Positions 1 to 6,666 of a DNA stretch of 6,666 nucleotides are shown here, piece by piece. A model generated the notes under the pieces. That model searched no databases and had not been told where the DNA came from. It saw nothing but the letters and a program-made list of their open reading frames with translations. The DNA is taken from contig CAIPJU010000318.1 of NCBI GenBank assembly GCA_903865465.1, positions 1 through 6,666 of the forward strand, in the 5' to 3' direction. A program made the position numbers and the translations under genes. How positions within the stretch are numbered: position 1 is the stretch's first letter; every line of letters starts with the position of its first letter. This stretch comes from an uncultured Bacteroidota bacterium. Its GTDB lineage: Bacteria > Bacteroidota > Bacteroidia > Bacteroidales > VadinHA17.

Positions 1-1053
1 GACTGCTCCGATATTGATGATGTTCTGATTATCAGGAGGGATGGGGTATTCATGATCACAAAAATTGACGACAAGGTCTTCGTGGGGAATGACATCCTTT
101 ATTCAGTTGTTTTCCTTAAGAATGATGAGCGTACCATATATAATATAGTATACCAGGATGGCAAAGATGGCCCAATACTTGCAAAAAGATGTGCAATTAC
201 GGGATTAACCCGCGATAAGGAATATTTCCTTACCCAGGGTACACCGGGTTCAAGGATTCTTTACATGAGCGCCAATCAAAACGGTGAAGCGGAGGTGATT
301 AAAATTCATCACAAGCCAAAGGCTAGGCTCAAGAAGCTTGTTTTTGAGTTCGATTTCGGACAAATGACCATTAAGGGAAAATCTTCGATGGGAAATATAC
401 TCACCAAGAATGCTGTCCATAAAATAAGCCTAAAGGAGAAGGGATTGTCGACCCTTGGAGGCAGGAAGATATGGTTCGATGATGCTGTATTCAGGCTGAA
501 TGACGATGGCAGGGGGACCTACCTTGGGGAATTCAGTTCTGATGATAAAATACTTGTGATTACCAAAAACGGATTTTTCCGGATCACCGGCTATGACCTC
601 TCAAACCACTTCGAAGAAAACATACTAATTATTGAGAAGTTCAGGCCCGAGAAGGTTTACTCTGCTGTTTACTGGGATGCCGAGCAGTCTTTCTACTATC
701 TCAAACGATTTACACTCGAGGAATCAGAAAAAGCACAATGTTTTATCAATGAAGATCCCGGATCGAAACTTGTAAGTATTACCGAGGTTGAGTATCCCCG
801 TTTCGAGATAAGCTTCGGAGGGAAACAGAAGGAGCGGGGAAATGAAATAATAGAAGTAGCGGAATTCATTGGTATAAAGAGCTATAAGGCCAAGGGCAGA
901 CGCATGACCAGTTATACAGTTGAGAATATCCAGGAAATTGAGCCGGTTTACCGTAAAGAGACAGAAGTAATTCCCGAGGAGCCGGAAGAGGAAGAGATTC
1001 CTCCACCACTTTTTACCCGCGAAGATCCGTCACAGATGAAACTTGAACTGTGA
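1..1053 (+). CDS. parC: Topoisomerase IV (type IIA) subunit A, C-terminal part, 5' truncated by window edge
   Basis: The reading frame is open from base 1 and ends at TGA 1051-1053, giving 350 visible residues. The N-terminal winged-helix/tower region with the catalytic tyrosine lies outside the window. What remains looks like the C-terminal DNA-wrapping beta-pinwheel, with recurring short strands such as DDVLIIRRDGVF (7-18), LVITKNGFFRITGYDL and a KGKSSMGNILTKNAVHKI blade. This last segment sits where GyrA carries its basic GyrA box, but is degenerate, which favours ParC over gyrase. The segment EFIGIKSYKAKGRRMTSY (about residues 288-305) resembles the end of Bacteroidetes ParC-like proteins as I remember them. 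A Glu/Pro-rich acidic tail follows (about 320-350). With ParE, the family relaxes and decatenates DNA. The stop overlaps the start of aroK. The family is confident; ParC versus GyrA is an inference. Confidence 0.85.
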   Translation, partial: DCSDIDDVLIIRRDGVFMITKIDDKVFVGNDILYSVVFLKNDERTIYNIVYQDGKDGPILAKRCAITGLTRDKEYFLTQGTPGSRILYMSANQNGEAEVIKIHHKPKARLKKLVFEFDFGQMTIKGKSSMGNILTKNAVHKISLKEKGLSTLGGRKIWFDDAVFRLNDDGRGTYLGEFSSDDKILVITKNGFFRITGYDLSNHFEENILIIEKFRPEKVYSAVYWDAEQSFYYLKRFTLEESEKAQCFINEDPGSKLVSITEVEYPRFEISFGGKQKERGNEIIEVAEFIGIKSYKAKGRRMTSYTVENIQEIEPVYRKETEVIPEEPEEEEIPPPLFTREDPSQMKLEL

Positions 1054-1577
1054 TGCCCGCTAAACATATTGTTTATCTTCTTGGCTTTATGGGTTCCGGC
1101 AAATCAACGGCCGGAAAACGATTGGCATTGCAGCTAGGTTTTCCATTTATTGATCTCGATAAAAAAATAGAAGAGATTTACGGAATGACAATACCTGAAA
1201 TATTTACGCTTCATGGGGAAGATTATTTCAGGAAAATTGAATCAGAAACCTTAAGAAGCCTTCTTACATCTCAGGGTACGGTAATCTCAGCAGGGGGAGG
1301 CACTCCCTGCTTTGATGACAACATGGAGTTCATGATCAGGACGGGAGTTACCGTTTATCTGAGGCTTACACCAGGTCAGCTTAAAAGCAGGATTGAAGGT
1401 TCAACCGACCAGAGGCCCTTGATAAAAGATCTCAAAGGCGATAATCTTCTGAAATATATTGAGGAAAAGCTTTCATTTCGTGAAAGCTGGTATAACCGTG
1501 CTGAAATAATTACAGATGGATTTAATCTGGATGTTAATTTTTTACAAAACCTTATAAAAAGTAAGCTGAAGATCTGA
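1053..1577 (+). CDS. aroK: Shikimate kinase
   Basis: This 174-residue protein has the usual length for shikimate kinase, which transfers phosphate from ATP to the 3-hydroxyl of shikimate in the cytoplasmic chorismate pathway. The P-loop GFMGSGKST is at residues 11-19. The DLD motif (34-36) supplies the Mg/shikimate aspartates, and R60 in DYFRKIE is the substrate-binding arginine. AGGGTP (80-85) is the glycine-rich shikimate-binding segment. R121 in DQRPLI is the lid arginine, and R143 in FRESWY matches the late conserved arginine. All key residues are present, so it should be active. I chose ATG 1053, which forms a TGATG overlap with the upstream stop; an in-frame GTG at 1050 would add only one residue. 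There is no clear Shine-Dalgarno, so translation is probably coupled to the topoisomerase gene. Confidence 0.95.
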   Translation: MPAKHIVYLLGFMGSGKSTAGKRLALQLGFPFIDLDKKIEEIYGMTIPEIFTLHGEDYFRKIESETLRSLLTSQGTVISAGGGTPCFDDNMEFMIRTGVTVYLRLTPGQLKSRIEGSTDQRPLIKDLKGDNLLKYIEEKLSFRESWYNRAEIITDGFNLDVNFLQNLIKSKLKI

Positions 1578-1584
1578 TTTTCAC

Positions 1585-1592
1585 TAAATTTG
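1585..1592 (+). promoter_or_regulatory. Possible Bacteroidetes -7 element upstream of gpmI
   Basis: TAAATTTG matches the TAnnTTTG -7 consensus of the Bacteroidetes primary sigma factor and lies just after the aroK stop. I find no good TTTG -33 box about 20 bases upstream, and it would imply a leader of more than 130 bases before gpmI. It could drive gpmI, but in A/T-rich DNA it may be chance. The rest of the gap (1593-1735) shows no other clear promoter, no hairpin with a T-run and no Shine-Dalgarno close to the gpmI start. Confidence 0.3.
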
Positions 1593-1735
1593 CACGGTTT
1601 TTCAAAATCCCGGAGGGACCTTTAAACAAGCATGAACTGAAATTTGTTATTATATTAACTAAACAAAAAGCAGACAAAGGCTTATAGAAGGATTAGAAGG
1701 GTAAAAGTGAGTAATAAACGAAATAATATTCTGAT

Positions 1736-3256
1736 ATGGTAAAGAGAAAAGCTTTCCTGATGATACTCGATGGATGGGGAATTGGCGATGGATCGCATTC
1801 TGATGTAATAAGCCAGGTGCCCACCCCCAATCTAAGTTATTATAAAAACAACTATCCCACCTCCATACTTCATGCCTCTGGCGAAGATGTGGGGCTTCCC
1901 GACGGACAGATGGGAAACTCCGAAGTGGGTCATCTTAATATAGGTGCTGGCAGGATTATTTACCAGGATCTCGTCAAAATAAATAAGGAATGCAAAACGG
2001 GAGAGATAAAGCAGAATAAAACCCTGACCGATGCCTTCTCATATGCCCGCGACAAGAACAAGCAGGTTCACTTCATGGGCTTGTTATCGGATGGCGGTGT
2101 GCATTCGCTCGACAAGCATCTCTATTCACTTTGCGATATGACAATGGAGTACGGGCTTAAAAATGTCTTCATCCATGGTTTTGGAGATGGCCGCGACACA
2201 GATCCGCGAAGCGGCATAGGATATATGAAAAACCTGCTGGACCATCTTAAGAGTTCCAACGGACAGGTTGCTTCTTTCATCGGAAGGTACTATGCCATGG
2301 ACCGCGACAAGCGATGGGAGAGGGTTAAGGATGCCTATGATCTGCTTGTAAATGGAAGCGGATACAAAACTACCGATGTAGTTGCTGCCATGCAATTATC
2401 ATACAACAATGGGATAACTGATGAATTCATGAAGCCTATTGTTGTAACAGGCAATGATGGAAATCCTGTAGGAACAATAAAGGAAGGCGATGTGATTGTT
2501 TTCTTCAATTACAGGAACGACAGGGCAAAGGAACTCACTATTGTATTGACACAAAAGGATATGCCGGAAGAGGGAATGAAGACCATGCCCTTATTCTATT
2601 GCACAATGACACCTTATGACGCAACATTTAAGGGTCTGCATATCATTTATCCAAAGGAGAATGCTGATCACACAATAGGGGAAGTACTTGCCGATGCAGG
2701 TCTTAGCCAGCTCAGAATTGCAGAAACGGAGAAATACGCACATGTTACATTCTTCTTCTCGGGAGGCAGGGAAGAGAAATTCAAAAATGAAGAGAGGATA
2801 ATGATCCCTTCTCCAAAAGTTGCAACCTACGACCTTAAGCCCGAAATGAGTGCTTATGAGGTGAAGGATGCTGTAATAAAGGCGGTTGAATCGAAGAAGT
2901 TCGATTTTATATGTCTCAATTTTGCAAACGGCGATATGGTAGGTCACACAGGCGTTTACGAAGCAATTGAAAAAGCTGTTAAGACTGTGGATGAGTGTGC
3001 CGGGGCAGTTATCAGGGCAGCAAAAGATGCCGGCTACGACATTCTGGTAATGGCCGACCATGGAAATGCCGACAAGGCAGTTAATGAAGATGGTTCTCCG
3101 AATACAGCACATTCGCTCAATCCTGTACCCTCTATTCTTATCAGTGATGATTATAAGAGTATCAAAGAGGGTATTCTTGCTGATGTGGCACCCACTCTTC
3201 TCACAATCATGGGGGTTGAAATCCCGAAAGCGATGACTGGAAAAGTTTTGATCTGA
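1736..3256 (+). CDS. gpmI: 2,3-bisphosphoglycerate-independent phosphoglycerate mutase
   Basis: This is a complete 506-residue protein of normal family length. It interconverts 3- and 2-phosphoglycerate in glycolysis and gluconeogenesis using two metal ions (usually Mn) and a phosphoserine intermediate. The phosphatase domain, related to alkaline phosphatases, is split. Its first part holds D12 (LDGWG) and nucleophile S62 in GQMGNSEVGH. The inserted transferase domain (about 77-310) holds H123 (GGVHS), the DGRDTDP motif (151-157), R184 and R190 in GRYYAMDRDKRW, and R260/R263 in NYRNDRAKEL. The second phosphatase part holds K333 (TEKYAH), D400 and H404 (NGDMVGHTG), D441/H442 (ADHGNAD) and H459 (TAHSLNP). 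All metal and substrate ligands expected from characterised GpmI enzymes are present. The ATG at 1736 gives the normal MVKRKAFLMILDGWG start. It is separated from aroK by 158 bases and followed at once by a terminator-like hairpin, so it may be monocistronic. Confidence 0.98.
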   Translation: MVKRKAFLMILDGWGIGDGSHSDVISQVPTPNLSYYKNNYPTSILHASGEDVGLPDGQMGNSEVGHLNIGAGRIIYQDLVKINKECKTGEIKQNKTLTDAFSYARDKNKQVHFMGLLSDGGVHSLDKHLYSLCDMTMEYGLKNVFIHGFGDGRDTDPRSGIGYMKNLLDHLKSSNGQVASFIGRYYAMDRDKRWERVKDAYDLLVNGSGYKTTDVVAAMQLSYNNGITDEFMKPIVVTGNDGNPVGTIKEGDVIVFFNYRNDRAKELTIVLTQKDMPEEGMKTMPLFYCTMTPYDATFKGLHIIYPKENADHTIGEVLADAGLSQLRIAETEKYAHVTFFFSGGREEKFKNEERIMIPSPKVATYDLKPEMSAYEVKDAVIKAVESKKFDFICLNFANGDMVGHTGVYEAIEKAVKTVDECAGAVIRAAKDAGYDILVMADHGNADKAVNEDGSPNTAHSLNPVPSILISDDYKSIKEGILADVAPTLLTIMGVEIPKAMTGKVLI

Positions 3257-3284
3257 AAACAATATCCTTATTGTTTGTTTTTAT
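3257..3284 (+). terminator. Putative intrinsic terminator of gpmI
   Basis: Directly after the gpmI TGA, bases 3257-3264 (AAACAATA) pair perfectly with 3269-3276 (TATTGTTT) around a TCCT loop, and GTTTTTAT follows. The position and T-run fit a Rho-independent terminator. The 8-bp stem has only one G-C pair, so it would be weak on its own; the larger palindrome just downstream may add to termination. Confidence 0.45.
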
Positions 3285-3286
3285 CC

Positions 3287-3390
3287 TTAACCGCAGAGGG
3301 CCCAAAGTTATTCGCAAAGCACGCAAAGATCAAAATATCAATTATTTAACTTTGCGATCTTTGCCTCAGCTCTGCTAACATTGCGGTTAA
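3287..3390. repeat. Imperfect palindromic intergenic element with GCAAAG/GCAGAG words
   Basis: The outer arms TTAACCGCA (3287-3295) and TGCGGTTAA (3382-3390) are exact reverse complements. Inside, GCAAAGCACGCAAAG (3314-3328) faces CTTTGCGATCTTTGC (3350-3364), complementary at all but two bases, around an A/T-rich centre of about 21 bases. GCAGAG (3293-3298) also faces CTCTGC (3370-3375). The transcript could form a long interrupted hairpin. From memory, similar AACCGCAGAG...CGCAAAG intergenic palindromes are scattered in some Bacteroidetes and other environmental genomes; only one copy is visible here. It contains no gene. It could act as a two-way terminator, a mRNA-stabilising structure or a REP-like dispersed repeat. 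Confidence 0.75.
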
Positions 3391-3428
3391 ATAAATTATT
3401 TTGATTGTCTAAACCAGGTTTGATAACC

Positions 3429-4013
3429 ATGCTCCGGATAGAAGATACCATATTCAGCTTCGACATACTCGAAAAGAAATTTTACTGCGACCTGCCGGTT
3501 TGCCTTGGCTCGTGTTGCAGGTATGGCGATTCCGGGGCACCGTTAAACAATGATGAGGTAAAGATCCTCAATGATATCTGGCCGGAGGTAAAACCTTATC
3601 TTGGCAGCGAGGGTATTGCAGCGGTTGAAGAGAAGGGTACAAGTGTAACAGATTTTGAAAATGATAATGTGACACCCCTGATTGGAAATGCTGAATGTGC
3701 CTACAGCATTATATGCAATAATATATATATGTGTGGTATCGAGAAGGCCTGGAGCGAGGGAAAGATCTCATTCAGGAAACCAGTCTCATGCCATCTTTTT
3801 CCCATCCGGATTAAAAATTACACTGAATTCAAGGCAGTTAACTATGTTGAGCTCTCTATTTGCAAATCTGGCCGGAGAAATGGCTCGGAAAAGGGAAAAT
3901 ATGTCTATGAATTTCTTAAAGAGCCTCTGATCAGGGCTATCGGTAAAAATATGTATTCCGACCTATGTGGAGCAGCAAAAGAGCTCAGAAAGAACGGTAC
4001 CCTTAAAAAGTGA
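3429..4013 (+). CDS. DUF3109 family cysteine-rich protein, function unknown
   Basis: The 194-residue protein matches the DUF3109 family, common in Bacteroidetes, by its opening (MLRIEDTIFSFDILEKKFYC), the CDLPVCLGSCC cluster followed by GDSGAPL, the CGIEKAWSEGKISFRKP segment, SCHLFPIRI (120-128), AVNYVELSICK and EFLKEPLIR. Cysteines fall at 20, 25, 29, 30, 90, 96, 102, 121, 145 and 180. The CX4CX3CC cluster recalls the CxxCxxxxCC (YkgJ-like) proteins thought to bind metal or an Fe-S centre, but no activity is established and I assign none. There is no signal peptide or membrane segment, so it is probably cytoplasmic. I chose ATG 3429 because it begins exactly at the family's usual N-terminus; an in-frame TTG at 3405 would add eight atypical residues. 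The leader has no Shine-Dalgarno and no convincing promoter. It has gaps of over 170 bases on both sides, so it may stand alone. Confidence 0.85.
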   Translation: MLRIEDTIFSFDILEKKFYCDLPVCLGSCCRYGDSGAPLNNDEVKILNDIWPEVKPYLGSEGIAAVEEKGTSVTDFENDNVTPLIGNAECAYSIICNNIYMCGIEKAWSEGKISFRKPVSCHLFPIRIKNYTEFKAVNYVELSICKSGRRNGSEKGKYVYEFLKEPLIRAIGKNMYSDLCGAAKELRKNGTLKK

Positions 4014-4133
4014 GGGCTTTCATATAAAAATAGTATGCTTTCTTATGATCACCCCCCTGTTTAGTATGCTATTCACTTTCAGATTAGTATAAAACTTTAA
4101 CGATTGTCTCCGGCCATTATTGTTTTCTTTTGG
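4014..4133. other. Intergenic region upstream of the susC-like promoter, with short direct repeat
   Basis: No gene is visible. TAGTATGCT occurs at 4031-4039 and again at 4062-4070, start to start 31 bases apart, and the shorter TAGTAT recurs at 4085-4090. A run of six C lies between the first two copies. The repeats lie upstream of the promoter, where activator sites could sit, but the region is A/T-rich and the repeat may be chance. I see no clear terminator for the DUF3109 gene here. Confidence 0.3.
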
Positions 4134-4165
4134 TTTGGAGATTAAAATAAGTTCCTCTATATTTG
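4134..4165 (+). promoter_or_regulatory. Bacteroidetes-type promoter of the susC-like gene
   Basis: A TTTG -33 box (4134-4137; a second TTTTG lies at 4128-4132) is followed after 20 bases by TATATTTG (4158-4165), an exact match to the TAnnTTTG -7 consensus of the Bacteroidetes primary sigma factor. Transcription would start near 4170-4174, giving a leader of about 25 bases before ATG 4198. That leader is A/T-rich with no Shine-Dalgarno, as is usual in the phylum. The fit suggests strong expression by the housekeeping sigma factor rather than dependence on a dedicated ECF sigma. Confidence 0.7.
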
Positions 4166-4197
4166 ACGTGATAAGTTAAAACCTAAATCTAATTTGT

Positions 4198-6666
4198 ATG
4201 AAGAAACTATTTCTGATGATTGTTTCGTTTGTGCTTTTAAGTGTCTCCACTTTATTTGCACAAACAATAGTCATTACAGGTACGGTAACCTCTTCGGTTC
4301 AGGGAGAAGGTGCGATTGCTGGTGTATCAGTATCTGTTAAGGGTACCACCGTTGGTGCTCTTACGGATATCAACGGGAAGTTCTCCCTTACCGCACCGCA
4401 GAGCGCAACTACTCTCGTTTTCTCCTATATAGGGATGAAGAAGCAGGAGGTTGATATTCGAGGCCGTAAAGTAATTGACGTTGTCTTGGAGTCCGAGATT
4501 CTTGGATTGAATGAAGTCGTTGTGACTGCTTTTGGTATCAAAAGACAGGCGAAGGAACTTGGAGTTGCTACAGCACAGGTAAGCGAGAAACAGCTTACAC
4601 AGGCTGGTGTCAGCAACGTAGTTAACGGTTTGACTGCTAAGGTTTCAGGCCTTCAGATCAACACAGTTAACAACGGTGTTAACCCCGACACAAGGATTAC
4701 TCTTCGTGGTAACCGTCACTTCCTGGCAAGTAACCAGGCTTTGATAGTACTCGATGGCGTTCCGGTAAGTGCAGGTTATCTTAACTCGATAAACCCCAAT
4801 GACATTGAAAACGTAAACGTTCTTAAAGGTGCCAGCGCTGCTGCTCTTTATGGTAACGACGCTTCAAACGGGGTTCTTGTTATTACAACTAAAAGAGGTG
4901 GAGGCAATGTGCCTGTTATCAAAATAAGCAACACTACCACTTTCGAACAGATCTCCTATCTTCCCAAACTTCAGACCCGTTTTGGTTCAGGTTCGGGTGA
5001 AGATACCTCTAACGCTCTGCCCAACTACACTTTCTGGATTGGACGTGACCGTAATACCGACCCATACACATCTTATGAGAACCAGAGCTATGGCCCTGAA
5101 TTCAATGGCCAGCAGGTTATCCTGGGTGGTATCCTCGCCGACGGTTCTTATCAGACTGTTAAATACAGTGCTGTTCCAAATCAGAAGTATAAATTCTTCA
5201 ACACAGGTATCACTAGCCAGAATGACGTTTCCTATTCAGTAGGCGATGAAAAAAACAGCTTCTACCTTTCAGCTCAGGATGTAAACACAACCGGAACAAT
5301 CCCTGGTGACAAGAACAGAAGATCAGGCGTTCGTGTTGCTGGTTCAAGAACTACAGGTATTTTCCATGCTGATTATACACTGGGTTACACTCAGACAAAT
5401 ACAAACACATCAGGAACCGAGCCTTTCCAGGGCAGACCAGTTTACTGGAACGTACTGAACACTCCTGCTCAGGTTGACCTTACTAATTATAAAGATGTCG
5501 ATCATGATAAGTTTGCTAATCACAATGGTTATTTCAACGCTTATTATCCAAACCCTTACTGGCAGACAGTTCATTCAAGGTACGAAACAAGAGTTGACAA
5601 CCTTCTGGGATCAGGCCTTATTGCTCTGAGTCCTACAAAATGGATGGATATTTCATATCGTGCCGGTATTACCTATTCAGGTAACAACTCAACTTTCTTC
5701 AGAGACGGAGTTACATATAACTCTTACCTGAAGGGCGATCCATGGCAGGCTGGACATAACGCAACAGGTTCTCCTTTTGCAGGTACTTCATATGATCAGA
5801 TCTATAATCAGATCATTCTTACCGGCGACCTTCTTATGCAGTTCAACCATAAAATTGGTGATTTCTCTGGTAAGTTGATCCTTGGAAACTCAATGTATTC
5901 AAATAAGTACAGGTATGTTGGAGTGCAGAACAACTCGATAGTTATCCCCTTCCTTTATAATATAAGCAACCGTCTTGGTGAACCGGGAGTTGGTGAAGTC
6001 CAGCAGGAACGCAGTTCGATCGGTCTTTTTGGTGATGCAACAATAGGTTATAAAGGCTTTGCATTTATTCATGCTTCTGCCAGAAATGACTGGGACTCAA
6101 GATTGGCAAAAACAAACCGTTCATTCTTCTACCCGGGTGTTGACGCCAGTTTGATTCTTACCGATGCTATTCCTTCACTTAAAGATAATTCAGTTTTATC
6201 TTTCCTGAAGTTAAGAGGCGGTCTCTCCAAAACAGGTCAGATTTCACTTGCTAACTGGTATGCAACCCTTCCATCATTCGCGACCGGATCGGGATTCCCC
6301 TACGGCTCACTTGGAGGTTTTACACTAAATACGACTCTCAGCAACCCTCTGCTGAAACCTGAGATAACCAGGGAAATAGAAGGCGGCTTTGAAGTAGGTT
6401 TACTTAAAAGCAGGATCAACCTCGATGTAAACGTTTATAAGTCAAACACAAAAGATCAGACTATCCCTGCAACTCTTTCAAATGCAACAGGTTATTCAAG
6501 TGCATATATCAACGCAGGCGAGCTTCAGACTTCAGGACTTGAAACAGACCTTAAACTGACTCCGCTTCTCGATCTTGGCCAGTTCTCATGGAACCTGACC
6601 ATCAGCTATACTTATAATACCAGCAAAGTAATATCAATACTCCCTGGTCTTGATGAACTCCCAATC
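4198..6666 (+). CDS. SusC/RagA family TonB-linked outer membrane protein, 3' truncated by window edge
   Basis: The frame is open from ATG 4198 to the window end (823 codons, no stop). Family members are typically about 1000 residues or more, so a few hundred are probably missing. Residues 1-21 are a signal peptide (MKKLF, hydrophobic core, STLFA, then Q22). Residues about 26-98 form the carboxypeptidase-regulatory-like beta-sandwich (ITGTV, VSVKGTTVGALTDINGKFSL, FSYIGMKK). NEVVVTAFGIKRQ (105-117) is the conserved link into the plug, which holds ITLRGNR (167-173), ALIVLDGVPV (181-190) and the signature ALYGNDASNGVLVITTKRG (216-234). The rest is beta-barrel, with alternating aromatic strands such as FIHASARNDW and LKLRGGLSKTGQ. 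Such proteins form the outer-membrane barrel that, with a SusD lipoprotein lid and TonB energy, imports glycans or peptides. No neighbouring enzyme reveals the substrate. A consensus promoter and short leader fix the start. Confidence 0.95.
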   Translation, partial: MKKLFLMIVSFVLLSVSTLFAQTIVITGTVTSSVQGEGAIAGVSVSVKGTTVGALTDINGKFSLTAPQSATTLVFSYIGMKKQEVDIRGRKVIDVVLESEILGLNEVVVTAFGIKRQAKELGVATAQVSEKQLTQAGVSNVVNGLTAKVSGLQINTVNNGVNPDTRITLRGNRHFLASNQALIVLDGVPVSAGYLNSINPNDIENVNVLKGASAAALYGNDASNGVLVITTKRGGGNVPVIKISNTTTFEQISYLPKLQTRFGSGSGEDTSNALPNYTFWIGRDRNTDPYTSYENQSYGPEFNGQQVILGGILADGSYQTVKYSAVPNQKYKFFNTGITSQNDVSYSVGDEKNSFYLSAQDVNTTGTIPGDKNRRSGVRVAGSRTTGIFHADYTLGYTQTNTNTSGTEPFQGRPVYWNVLNTPAQVDLTNYKDVDHDKFANHNGYFNAYYPNPYWQTVHSRYETRVDNLLGSGLIALSPTKWMDISYRAGITYSGNNSTFFRDGVTYNSYLKGDPWQAGHNATGSPFAGTSYDQIYNQIILTGDLLMQFNHKIGDFSGKLILGNSMYSNKYRYVGVQNNSIVIPFLYNISNRLGEPGVGEVQQERSSIGLFGDATIGYKGFAFIHASARNDWDSRLAKTNRSFFYPGVDASLILTDAIPSLKDNSVLSFLKLRGGLSKTGQISLANWYATLPSFATGSGFPYGSLGGFTLNTTLSNPLLKPEITREIEGGFEVGLLKSRINLDVNVYKSNTKDQTIPATLSNATGYSSAYINAGELQTSGLETDLKLTPLLDLGQFSWNLTISYTYNTSKVISILPGLDELPI

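Noticed and set aside
34..54. AGGAGGG followed by ATG at 52, looking like a ribosome binding site and gene start
   Set aside because: The same frame is open upstream and encodes fitting topoisomerase sequence. The AGGAGG is simply two arginine codons, and its spacing to the ATG is too long.
1608..1620. TCCCGGAGGGA as a terminator hairpin after aroK
   Set aside because: The stem is only four base pairs and no T-run follows.
2126..2395. Antisense open frame of 89 codons opposite gpmI
   Set aside because: It overlaps conserved catalytic regions of gpmI and shows no family resemblance.
2591..3262. Antisense open frame of 223 codons opposite gpmI
   Set aside because: It lies inside a fully conserved gpmI, its translation is Cys/Ile/His-rich with no recognisable domain, and it looks like a codon-bias shadow.
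3397..3403. TATTTTG as a -7 element for the DUF3109 gene
   Set aside because: It is one base short of TAnnTTTG, and the nearest TTG upstream is only about 13 bases away, so the spacing does not fit.
3682..3930. Alternative + frame of 82 codons inside the DUF3109 gene
   Set aside because: The overlapping DUF3109 frame carries the conserved motifs; this frame shows none.
4425..4616. Antisense open frame of 63 codons opposite the susC-like gene
   Set aside because: It is a shadow of the conserved N-terminal and plug region of the SusC-like protein.
4982..5242. Alternative + frame of 86 codons inside the susC-like gene
   Set aside because: The SusC frame is continuous through this stretch with a plausible barrel sequence; the alternative has no recognisable domain.
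5794..5814. Repeated ATCAGATC words inside the susC-like gene
   Set aside because: They arise from similar codons for YDQIYNQII in a barrel strand and are not a separate element.

Overview
The window looks like part of a chromosome from a Bacteroidetes (Bacteroidota) bacterium, probably an environmental Bacteroidales-type lineage. Three things support this: a SusC/RagA-type TonB-linked outer-membrane protein with the phylum's N-terminal carboxypeptidase-regulatory-like extension; a very good Bacteroidetes-type promoter (TTTG, then TAnnTTTG) in front of it; and starts preceded by A/T-rich leaders rather than Shine-Dalgarno sequences. Assignment below phylum level is a guess. All genes lie on the + strand.

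Layout. 1-1053: the 3' end of a type IIA topoisomerase A subunit (topoisomerase IV ParC-like), open at the left edge. 1053-1577: shikimate kinase (aroK), whose ATG overlaps the previous stop codon as TGATG, so the two are probably co-transcribed. 1578-1735: a short gap with one possible -7 element. 1736-3256: complete cofactor-independent phosphoglycerate mutase (gpmI) with all catalytic residues. 3257-3428: a gap holding a small A/T-rich terminator-like hairpin and a 104-bp imperfect palindrome built from GCAAAG/GCAGAG words. 3429-4013: a cysteine-rich DUF3109-family protein of unknown function. 4014-4197: a gap with the strong promoter. 4198-6666: the first 823 codons of a SusC/RagA transporter, still open at the right edge; it contains no stop in the window.

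How the genes relate. The first four are housekeeping or conserved genes (chromosome decatenation, aromatic amino-acid biosynthesis, glycolysis, and one unknown) and do not form a single pathway. The SusC-like gene has its own promoter and probably opens a separate nutrient-uptake operon, with a SusD-like lipoprotein expected just beyond the right edge. Its substrate cannot be read from this window.

I see no RNA gene, CRISPR array, insertion sequence or clear sign of a new system. The points most worth a second look are the palindromic intergenic element with its 9-nt asymmetry, the cysteine-rich DUF3109 protein, and the incomplete SusC locus.
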